DNA from: Marsupella aquatica | Taxonomy: Eukaryota > Marchantiophyta | Reading direction: 5' to 3' | DNA: 64,000 nucleotides | Assembly (NCBI GenBank): GCA_973895155.1 | Contig: OZ316897.1 | Location: forward strand, 8,804,001-8,868,000 | Shown: in pieces, positions 39,739 to 50,500 of the stretch | Numbering within the stretch: the stretch's first letter is position 1 | Layout of the letters: every line of letters begins with the position of its first letter | Position numbers and translations under genes: made by a program | Notes under the pieces: generated by a model | Databases searched by the model: none | The model's input: the letters and a program-made list of their open reading frames with translations, nothing else | What the model was told of the DNA's origin: nothing

Positions 39739-42340
39739 ATGTTAGGTCTAAGATGGCGAAGTCTGGGAAACAAGATATCACACCATGGCCGTTTTGGTTA
39801 TTCTCAAGTAGTCCGAACAAGAACAGCCTTGGCTGCCAGGGCGGTCTCCACCACACCAACTCGGCCCAGAACGGAGGGCCTTCCACCATTGGATCAAGGT
39901 AACAGATCAAGTTGTGCTGTGATTCGTTACTGTAGTTTGGAGTTTCACCATTTCAAATTTTAACTAGAAACAACATATTGCATAGCAACATTGTGTTGCA
40001 CATACTTAATTTAAGCATTGCTGGAGTCTTTGCTACGTTTTCTTCGACGGCAACTTTATTTACGAGAGATTTGGCCGTCCTCTAAGCAGAGAGAATCTCC
40101 CAACTAAATGGGCTACTGGAAGAAATCCTGCGTACTGCCATAAGTACAGGGCCCAGAGGTGCTACTCGATTTGCTCAAGGTATCGAGGCCGTTTTGACAG
40201 TTGGGAGTGAATATCTCTCGCAGCAATTACAAGTAAATTTCTGCCCTTAGATGCAATTAAATTAAGCGTTTTGTGGAAGGTCTTGTTTTGTGTTATTTGC
40301 TCCATATTGTTGTCTGTTGCAACACCTTGTTTTGGTGTTGCAAACAAGGTGTTGCAACATCTTCGTCATACTGGAGGAAGAAATGTAGTATCGGGACTAC
40401 TTGTTGATTCTGTTTTACAATTTGCTTTTGTCCTCGGGGCAGCCAATAGAGAACAAGCACTGAAAGGGGTTTTAGTTCTCTCAATTTGAAGAATGGTCTA
40501 GATATGGATTTCTGAGGTGCTTCGAGTCCAGCCAAGTGCATGTTGTCATTTCAAATCTTCATCGCTATTAAATCAAACATAAGTCACCGATACCTTTCTA
40601 AGTGGGCTGTCTGCGTCGAACTTTACCAGATTGTACTCCATTAAATGAGTTTGATTGTTCCAAAGTGACATCATGGCCGCTGAGAGTCCCAATAGCTGAC
40701 CTCGCTCATCGTGCAGGGAGCACAAATCTCCTTAAGTGCAAGGGCTCCTTTCACTTTGGACCCTCCTGGCCCTGCACAACTTCGCCGCCTATTTGAAAGA
40801 CTGGGAGCTACCTATATCAAGCTGGGTCAGGTGAGGATACCCAACTATAGGACCAATGTGCATACTCCCTACAAGTATGAACAAACCCATGCAAAAGACA
40901 GGCTTTATACTGCTCATTTGGACTGAGTTGACAGATGTGGTACCCTGCTTTGGTGGTTGACGTTTCTTGATGTTTGTGTCAGTTCATAGCATCTGCGCCC
41001 ACATTATTTCCGGCCGACTATGTGAAGGAGTTCCAAAGCTGCCTCGACAAAACTCCACCTGTTCCTTTCGATAGGATTAAGGCTATCATTCGTGAGGACC
41101 TTGGTAGACCTCTGGAGGAGGTTTACGAATACATTGATCCAGAACCTCTTGCATCAGCCTCTGTCGCACAGGTATGTTCTGCCGTCCATTCAATATTAAG
41201 ATTCTGTTCTTAAAATTTGCAGAAGGTCCCAGAGTTTAAATTCATGTACCGTCGTACAGGTACATGCAGCAAAGCTGAAAGAAAGTCGAAAAGATGTAGT
41301 GATCAAAGTTCTCAAACCAGGTGTTGAGGACATATTGACAGTCGACCTCAACTTCATTTACATCACAGCACGTATATTGGAATTCCTGAACCCTCAACTC
41401 AGCCGCACGTCTCTGGTTAGTCTCTGTACTCTGGAGCTGATACCAATTTTTGGGCTCTGTTGAAAGTGATGCAATATAGCTACACATGACACTACGGTAA
41501 CTGGCGTCTTACGAAAAGGACAGATTGATCAAGTCAGTGCTGATATGCATCAGCCATGAATTACGTCATCAGTATGAGCTCATGCATCAGCCATGAATTA
41601 CGTCATCAGTATGAGCTCAGAAATTTCCTTTTGTTTTAACAGAAAAGCACAGGCAAGCCTTTGTTACCTATACCTTTGAGAGGTTCTTCGTGATTCCTGT
41701 TTCAGTAAGCATAAAATGTCTCAGCTGCACTGCAGGTAGGTATAGTGGGTGACTTAAGGGCATCAATGCTGGAAGAAGTGGACTTCAGAAAGGAAGCAGT
41801 GAGTATTGAGGCATTCCGAAACTATGTTGAGGCGACTGGGGCAAGCCGACAGGCAACTGCTCCATTTGTGTACAAACATTGTACCAGTCGTCGGGTGCTG
41901 ACCATGGAGCGATTCTTTGGTGTTCCTCTGACTGACTTGGAGTCAATTCGCTCCATAGTGCCAAATCCCGAGGCAACATTGATTAACGCCCTGAATGTTT
42001 GGTACCTGTCAATCCATGCGCTCCTTGATTGAGTTTGCTGTGCATGGCAATTATCAGTTGAATCAATAGCCTGTGGGTCTTTACCAGTGTACTAAATAGC
42101 ACTCTAGAAGCTTTTGAACATTGACATTTTCGTCTGGCTGTTCTCTCCATTCCCTTTGATTACATTCCTCGTTACATTCCAGCGAAGCTACCGTCTAAGT
42201 GCAAATGTTGAGATATAGTCAAATGACAGAGATATGGACAACACAGCTGTTTTCGGTGGAATTGGCAGGTTTGGCAGTTTGATCGCCTGTGAGAGCTTTC
42301 ATGCGGATGTTCATGCTGGCAACTTGCTTGTGCTTCACGA
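38093..42340. repeat. Right arm of large inverted duplication
   Basis: This is the reverse complement of the left arm. The inner boundary falls after the shared CGACACAAACGAG. The outer boundary falls within ABC1K exon 7, right after the codons for HADVHAGNLLVL. There the left arm continues with kinase sequence and the right continues with GGAA-repeat sequence and then the bilin reductase. Confidence 0.92.
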
Positions 42341-42533
42341 AGGAAGGAAGGAACCGGCATTTGTCCCTCTGGACAGACAAACGGATGGAAGGAAGGAAGG
42401 AACTATTGTTCCTGTAGAGCCCTCACTAGCCTCTCCTACAGGGCATCGATCCGGGTTCATGTATCGCCCCTTCGTCGATTTTGCAGTTGAGGAGTTGTCT
42501 AGACACCCTGATGTCTCACCAGTACTTTTAAAG
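39739..42533 (+). CDS. Truncated ABC1K copy, open in frame into the bilin reductase
   Basis: Exons 39739-39898, 40090-40232, 40717-40830, 40983-41171, 41260-41415 and 41736-42001 have the same lengths and splice sites as exons 1-6 of the intact gene. The seventh exon starts at 42269. It encodes ACESFHADVHAGN near residues 350-361, then leaves kinase sequence near residue 366 and runs through about 40 linker codons with two GGAA runs into bilin-reductase sequence, ending at the donor after 42533. The DFG motif and C-lobe are missing, so kinase activity is unlikely. No stop or frameshift is seen in exons 1-7. If spliced as drawn, this supplies a transit peptide and kinase N-lobe to the downstream gene. 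It could instead be a non-coding relic. Confidence 0.8.
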
Positions 42534-44953
42534 GTCTCTCTTTGATGTTCTTTACTTAAAGAAATTATTAAGTTGTCGACTCCTGTTGGTCTTCTAGTCA
42601 TCTCCGGTATAGTTCAGGCTGGGTGGGGTTTTCAAATTACGAAAGAAATGACAGAGATTGTTGATGGACTTGGTGTTTGAAAGAGAGTACTCTCCTTTAG
42701 TGGCACTTTTGGCTGGATTTTACATGGTGACCCTAGCATGTAAGATTTTCTGCAAGATCAGAAGAATTTCATCTGGCTTCAGCTATACGGTTGTGAGCTT
42801 GGCCTCGGGATTTTTTATTCTTTCTGCATTTCTGCTCTGCAGGAGGAATTCAGGAATATGACTGCACAAGGTGTCAATGCTGCTAATATTGATAACAAGG
42901 CATTTACTTCATCAAAGATCCGGATGTTTAGGATCGCTTCAATTGACACCGGTCCTATGCAGGTTCTTTCCTCATCCACTTCCCTCGATGTCATAATTTT
43001 GTTATTCTGGTGGTCTTCATGGCCTGAATAGAATTTTTCCACAATGCATAAACTTCAGGAAGGCTCTTATTTGTGTGACTGGAGGATTAAGCCCTATAGG
43101 ACCATCTGTTGGCTTTCCAATCACGGAAGCCTCCGAGAAGTATTTGTTTTTCTCTTTGTGGCGACCTTGCTCCGAGGGGTTGACGTTAAGTGAGACACAG
43201 GATTTCGCTGCTTGGACGTACCCTTTTTAGTTTGCGCACGGCCAAGTCATATCACATGATATCTGGAGGTTTTTAGCCACGGACAACTGACCTATTGATT
43301 TTAGAAGTAAGAGCCGTTCTTTTTTCTTTGCATGCAGGTGCTCAATGTTGCTGGATTTCCAAGACCGGACTACGATCTTCCCATCTTCTGTGCTGATTTT
43401 TTCTCGGTACCGAAAATGAATATCATTGTTTTGTATGACACTAAACTTCTGCCAACCTACTGCACCCCTCTTCTCTTAAATGGTCCTTCTTGCCTCTATG
43501 CCTTGACATAGACTTAGATTTCTCTGGAGATGTATTCTTCCAGAACTCATGTGCTGCAACTATTCTGGGTCATACAGGGACCTCAATCCACTTTACAACA
43601 CAGACAGTGACAAGGGTTACAAGGAGCGGTTCTACTCTGACCTCTTACCTCTTGCCAACAAATACATAAAGGTAAGCGGTGCAAGGGAGTCATGGGCAGA
43701 ATCGTGTATTCTTTTGAAGTTTTACTCAGCGTCCTTCACAAATTCTGGAGACTTCGGAGGTTTGCATGTTGCGTTGAAAGTTGCGTTGAAGCTGAGGTTC
43801 ACAACATGCCAGCAGCCAGTGCTGATATTGGTGTGGTTGTTTGTGTACAAAATTTTCAACGAATGTTTTACATCATGTTGATCTTCGTTATTTTGCAGTT
43901 TTTCCCTTGGGGTGATAAGCTCACTCCCGAGTCACTGCGATTTTTCTCTCCTCTAGTTTTGTGGACTAAACCGCCAACAGATGACGTTGGCAAATTTTTA
44001 TACCCTGCTTTCCAAGACTACCTTAAGGTACGTGCTTCTTGAAAACTTGGTGGAAATAATTGCTTCATCCATCCTGACAAGTCAGATTCACTCTCGGAGA
44101 AGCATAGATCATCTTTCCTACAAGCCTCTCATTAAATTTTTGCGCGTGCAGGCCTGGCTGAATATGGTCGACTCAGCTCAGCCGGCCGTTGATCCCGTAG
44201 CGATTGCCAAGAATCAAGAAGCCCAGCACCGTTATATTTCCTGGCGAACCACCAAGGTTAATGTTCTTTTCAGAATCGCAGGAGACAGTGGTTCTCAGAA
44301 ATTGAACACGAGCGCTTACTGCTTTTGGACTGCCTTCCATATTATGCTGGTCTGAAATTTGTGGCAAGACACGATTGTGGGTGAAAACGGGCTAACGTGC
44401 AATTTGGTATACTTGTGGATTGGTTTAGGATCCAGGGCGGCCAGTACTTACAAAGCTGTTTGGGGAGCAGTTGGCTGAGGTAAGCTTTGTTTAGCATGTT
44501 GTTCATTTTCAAGATAGTAAATCATGGAGGGATGTTTTGTTAAATTCTTTAGCTCATGTGCAACTCTCGTAAATGCTACATATCGACTTCAGGTTGAGAC
44601 ATTTTTAAACTATGACAGAAATTACAAGGAGGGAGGTTTAATTTGTGATTTTTTCGTATGAGAAGCCCTTCAATCCTGAGTGATGTTAATCTGTACAGGA
44701 TTTCAATCTTGATTAATTGAGACTCGCCCTCTCTTCCTGAGAATTAAATGATGCGAGTGCTGGGTCTGGTTGGGTTTTGCAGAGTTATATCAAGGAATTC
44801 CTGTTCAATGGCCACAGCACCTTGGGAACAAAATCCTTCCTGGATTACTTCCCTGAATATAGAGGTGAGGACGGGAGCATGTACAAACAACGGAGTATGA
44901 CTGGCAAGTCATTTGAGGCAAGACCGTGGGACAAAGATGGCAATTTTCTCTAA
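42459..44953 (+). CDS. Ferredoxin-dependent bilin reductase (HY2/PUBS family)
   Basis: Enzymes of this family reduce biliverdin with ferredoxin electrons in plastids. HY2 makes the phytochrome chromophore phytochromobilin, and PUBS of mosses makes phycourobilin. Exons are (42442 or earlier)-42533, 42843-42962, 43338-43432, 43578-43671, 43899-44027, 44152-44256, 44429-44479 and 44783-44953, all in phase. The domain begins MYRPFVDFAVEEL and continues with VLNVAGFPRPDYDLPIFCADF, VLDLNPLY, FFPWGDKLTPESLRFFSP, EAQHRYISWR and FLDYFPEYRGEDG, ending in RPWDKDGNFL. The acidic residues in VLDLNP and FLDYFP, expected to protonate the bilin, are present. ATG 42459 is the first Met of the domain and has no transit peptide before it. 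The only plastid-targeting sequence in frame upstream is that of the ABC1K copy. HY2 versus PUBS cannot be settled by eye. Confidence 0.93.
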
Positions 44954-47563
44954 ACTAATATCAGTGTACCCGCATCAATGGTCATCTCAAGATTCAGAGA
45001 GAGTTCGTAGTGTCACCAGAAGTCTATTGCTAAGAGCTCCTTGGTCAGAGACTGTGGTACTAAGTTTTGTTAGCCTGTAGTTGATTAGGATGTACATACT
45101 GGAATATGAACAGAGGACGGCAATATCAGCAATGTTCCTGGATTAGTAATGTAACTCATCTCTTATGCTGGTGAGAGCGGATGTACAGGTAGACATAGAC
45201 CAGGTTGTATTCAGAGCTGGTTGAGATGGAGAACCCACATCGGTGGGAAGCAACATTTTTCATTTCTAGATAAATCTTCTCATGCGCTAGAGTGATTTCA
45301 ATGTTTTGAAAGATGTAGGTTGTCTGTCTAAGAAGGCCCGATTTCTTTTGACTTTTTTGTCCTGTTGTTGACAGCTAATACATTTTTCTAGCCTTCCTCT
45401 AGTCATTGTTTCAGGACCGAACGAGAATGCAAGCGAGGGTACTGGTTGTATAGATCTGTCATATATGTGAATATCTTGTCACAACCTCTAAAGAAGGTAT
45501 TCTTTGTCTCTGCTAATGATTATTTTGGAAGTGTTTTAATCAAAAAATTATTAGTGGAACGGTTTAGGGTCCACTGGTATTCAAACCCCCAAACTTAAGA
45601 TTTTATAGGAAAGAATCACTACCGGCTTCCCCCACGTTATCAAAACATGTGTTGGAGCATGAACAAAACGAGGAAATGTTGGGAGCAGAGGTCTCCGGTT
45701 TGAGTTCGGTAAGCACAATTTATCATTTAACATTCACACATATCCATGTGGAGAACCAAAGAAACTATTTTAACAGTGGGAAAAAAGCCACCCGGAGAGA
45801 AGGAGTTTCACGGCCGAAAAAGATGTGCACAATTTATCTTTCAACTCTCGCACAACCCAAGGATCAGGAAAAGAAATAAATTTATCATTTAACATTCACA
45901 CAATTCATGTGGAGTACCAAAGAAACTATTTCACAGTGGGAAAGAAGCCATCAGGAGATAAGGAGTTTCAAGGCCGAAATAGATGTGCACAATTTATCTT
46001 TCAACCTTCGCACAACCCAAGGATCAGGAAAGAAATAAGTCGCCGGGAAGGTCGAGCGGCCAGGCAAAACGAGTGTAGGTGCTTGGTAGAAAGCCGCAAC
46101 AAGAGTGTGGGTGTGGGGTAGAAAGGCCCGAAGCTCACTACTCAGTTTGAAATTGTATAGTCCATAGAGTAGACACGAGCAACTACTAGTATAATTACAA
46201 AGGAGACTGAAAGAAGTTACAGAGTTTCATATTTCATATGAGAACTCATGATTACTCTGGATTATCTGCAAGTTTGTAATGCACGGTTTAGCATTGGCCT
46301 GTGGGTCGTACTTTTGAATATGCTTTAGAATGTTTAGAAGTTGAGGTGAGTAATTCAAGTAGTTGTCAATACCATCCAATATAATCACTTCCATCTTCGC
46401 GCTGGCCTGTGAGTTAAACTCGCCTGTGAGTTTTACTTTTGCAATTGCTTGATTAGTTGAGGGTTAGTGGGTGGTAATACCGTCCAACGCACTCACTTTC
46501 ATCCTAGACATGACAATAGCATCAATGCAAGCATTTCAATTCCAAAGTCATAACAATAGTATCCAATGCAAACACTTCAATTCCACTGTTGCCAAAGCAG
46601 TCTTCGATGCACTTCCTCTGATGTGTAATTGCTTCACACCCTGAAAATTGCCTGCACAAACACTTGCAGGTGGCACACAGGTGATGCAATGATAAGCCCT
46701 TTAACGTGAGCTGACAGCGTGTTTAACAAAATGTGTGGATAGCCACGAAAATAGCTGCAACTAAAAACTACAGGTACACAACCAACATTCCAGCTTGATG
46801 GAACTACCTACTTTAAGTTCCACTAAATCCACCCGTAAAGGTTATAGAGGGCAGACAAAGTGAGCAAATTCGATTTACAGTGCAGACTAACTCCGATTCT
46901 CATATCCCTACATTTATGTACTGTGATCACAATGCCAGAGTCCCGATCAACCAACTGTTATACAGAGCACACTTTCCAAGGTCACAATCCGACCATGGAT
47001 CCTACTCACACTCTGGCTAATCAATCAATGATTCAGTTCCCTTCCGTGCTGCTCGCGTCTTGCCTTTCGTCGTGTCGAAAACTCCATCTCCCAGCGTTGC
47101 GTTCGACGTCCCAAGCCCTCTTTAGACACTGTGCAAACTGCGCAAAGACCAGTCAGCATCATCGAGTTTTCACCATAGTTTCATCTCAAGCGAACCAGTA
47201 ATCTAATATATGAAACAATTCACTCATGCTTAACGTCACAATGTATTCTACTTGATCCAATCAGGAAATGAGTGGTTGAGGTCCGATGGCCAAATTGTGA
47301 AAATGATAGATTTCATCTCATTTAACTTCGAAAGCAATATCCGGTTCAGGCGCATTAGTAATCTAGTGTAATACAGCTCACGCAAGGTGCAACGACGTAA
47401 CAAGTTCAATCAGGAAAAGAGTAGTTGAGGTTAATCACGTTGTGCAAATGATATGCGGACATCGTTTCTTTCTTGAAACACAATATGTTGATCACATATT
47501 CACGTACCGGGGCACGCATAGTCGTCAGTCTGCTCCTCCCATTCAAGCTAATGTAGGATGCGC
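44954..47563. other. Region 3' to bilin reductase and HNL copy 1
   Basis: From 45985 on, this belongs to the tandem segmental duplication. A unit of about 165 bp (CATTTAACATTCACACA to the GGATCAGGAAA boxes) is repeated in tandem at about 45715-45878 and 45879-46040. Short plus-strand frames such as 46860-47201 are not conserved in the duplicate copies, so I regard the stretch as non-coding. It includes the 3' flank of HNL copy 1. Confidence 0.6.
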
Positions 47564-50500
47564 CTAACCGACTGTTTGTGTACAATCATCACCTTGATCC
47601 TGATATAGCTCTTTTTCCACGGAAAAACATCCATCTTCTACTGTGTACCATATCCGCGAACCTCGTCCAATTCTGCTCGGTGCATTTGGTGTCATCAACC
47701 ATGGTGGCAATGAATTGACAAGATTACGACAAAAAATGAGCTTTAGTCTTTGCAGTGACGGTAAACTCTTGATGCCGCCTGGAATGCTTGCAACAGAATC
47801 AAGGAGAATTTTCAGGTGACGAAGATCCTTCAAGTCTCCCAAGGAGTTCAGTGTCATGTCCTCAGCCACACGTATCTTCACAAATTGAAGTTTCTTGAGT
47901 TGCCGTAAAGATTCGGGCAAAGTGTCCAATGTGCAATCCATTTTAAGCTCCTCCAAGGCAGCGAGTTGTCCGAAGGTGTCTGGCAAGGTGCGTAATTTGT
48001 CGCAGTAGATTAATTCAAGCTGGTTCAAAGAGGACAGTCCCCCGAATGACTCAGGCAAGGTACTCAAGTTCTCGCAGTTATAAAATGCAAGATGGTTCAA
48101 GGAGGACAGTCCCCCGAACGACTCAGGCAAGGTGCGCAAGTTCTCACAATTCCCAAATCGAAGATGGTTCAAGGAGGACAGTCCCCCGAATGACTCAGGC
48201 AAGGTACTCAAGTTCTCGCACTTATAAAATGCAAGATGGTTCAAGGAGGACAGTCCCCCGAACGACTCAGGCAAGGTGCGCAAGTTCTCGCACACATAAA
48301 ATGCAAGATGGTTCGAGGAGGACAGTCCCCCGAACGACTCAGGCAAGGTGCGCAAGTTCTCGCACTCATAAAATTCAAGATGGTTCAAGGAGGACAGTCC
48401 CCCGAATGACTCAGGCAAGGTACACAAGTTCTCGCACTCATTGAATTCAAGATGGTTCAAGGAGGACAGTCCCCCGAATGACTCAGGCAAGGTACGCAAG
48501 TTCACGCACGCATAAAATTTAAGATGGTTCAAGGAGGACAGTCCCCCGAATGAGTCAGGCAAGGTATGCAAGTTCACGCACTCATTGAATTCAAGATGGT
48601 TCAAGGAGGACAGTCCCCCGAACGACTCAGGCAAGGTGCGCAAGTTCTCGCACTCATAAAATTCAAGATGGTTCAAGGAGGACAGTCCCCCGAATGACTC
48701 AGGCAAGGTACACAAGTTCTCGCACTCATTGAATTCAAGATGGTTCAAGGAGGACAGTCCCCCGAACGACTCAGGCAAGGTGCGCAAGTTCTCGCACTCA
48801 TAAAATTCAAGATGGTTCAAGGAGGACAGTCCCCCGAATGACTCAGGCAAGGTACACAAGTTCTCGCACTCATTGAATTCAAGATGGTTCAAGGAGGACA
48901 GTCCCCCGAATGACTCAGGCAAGGTGCGCAAGTTCTCACAATTCCGAAATCGAAGATGGTTCAAGGAGGACAGTCCCCCGAATGACTCAGGCAAGGTACT
49001 CAAGTTCTCGCACTTAAAAAATTCAAGATAGTTCAAGGAGGACAGTCCCCCGAATGACTCAGGCAAGGTACGCAAGTTCACGCACGCATAAAATTTAAGA
49101 TGGTTCAAGGAGGACAGTCCCCCGAATGACTCAGGCAAGGTACTCAAGTTCTCGCACTCATGAAATTCAAGATCGTTCAAGGAGGACAGTCCCCCGAAGG
49201 ACTCGGGCAGAGAGGACAATTTCGGACAATCATAGAATTCAAGATGGTTCAAGGAGGACAGTCCCCCGAATGACTCAGGCAAGGTACTCAAGTTCTCGCA
49301 CCTATAAAATTCAAGATGGTTCAAGGAGGACAGTCCCCCGAATGACTCAGGCAAGGTACTCAAGTTCTCGCACTCATAAAATTGAAGATGGTTCAAGGTG
49401 GACAGTCCCCCGAAGGACTCCGGCAGAGAATACAATTTCGGAGATGATGCTATTACAAGGTGCTGTAAGGAGGACAGTTGCCCAATAGAACTCGGAAGGT
49501 GCTCCAAACCTTCTAACTCCAAGTAGGCAAGATGACTTTGGAGGGAAGGGTCAAAAAGATTTTGACCAACACATTTGAGTAAAACAAGCTCAGTTGGGAA
49601 GGATCCATCTTCCTGAGCTCCATCCATCCTCATTGGGACGTTAACTTCCAAGAAACGGAGATTCTTCAGTTTGAGAAGAGCACAGGTTGGAATATTGATC
49701 AACAGCTCATCATCGTCATCATCGTCATCATCATCACTTGCACTCTCGTCATCATCATCATCATCACTTGCACTCTTGTGCTCCAACCGCAAGGCATACA
49801 ATTCCTGTAAATAGAAACCACAACTGAGAATCAAGAAATCACCTGATACTATTTTATCCCTATCATTGCAAATAAGTAGTTAGACCAGGAAAAATCTGAC
49901 CTCATCCAGGGTACTCCAGGACCAGGTCCAATCCTTCAAATATGCAAGCACAAGCATGGATGTTTGTAGTCTGCTAGTGTGACTGACCTGGAGCTTACCT
50001 TTCCATTTAATAGACTTGGAGTTTGTAACAGCTCCAGACCCTTCTCTCCATCCCAGACCCTCCACTTCCTGGAGTAGCTGGGCTCACACGCAATCTTCCT
50101 TCCAAGACTTTGTAGTTGTTCATGTACCTTGATTTGCTCATCATCTTTCACGTCATAAACTAGAGACATGTCCACCAAAGTCCCCCAAAGTATCCTTTCA
50201 ATAGGTGTTTTATAAGCAACCCTCAATACTCCCAGGACTTTACCCAAAGTCCACTGCCACGACGTGCTGAAAAATGTTGTTACATCCAAAAACATCTGTT
50301 GCTCGATTGGTCCCAGACCCTCATAACTAGGCCTTAGCTTAGCCCAAAGCCTCTCATTCATGTCTTTCACATCCATTGCTTCATCCAAGGCAAGCAAAGT
50401 TTGCTTCCAGACATCACAGTTCGATTTCGCTTTCAGGTACTTCCCAAGAACTTCCAGTGTTAGTGGCAAGCCATCACATTTTCTCACAATGGTTTTCATG

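Noticed and set aside
46860-47201. 113-codon frame in the HNL 3' flank
   Set aside because: The other two copies of the flank do not keep the frame.
47985-49430. CRISPR-like regular repeats
   Set aside because: Units are contiguous coding LRRs without unique spacers, and the DNA is a plant nuclear genome.
48046-49488. Plus-strand repetitive open frames rich in Thr, Arg and Ser opposite the HNL array
   Set aside because: They are translation shadows of the 72-bp LRR repeat on the other strand. The period is a multiple of three, so several frames stay open.
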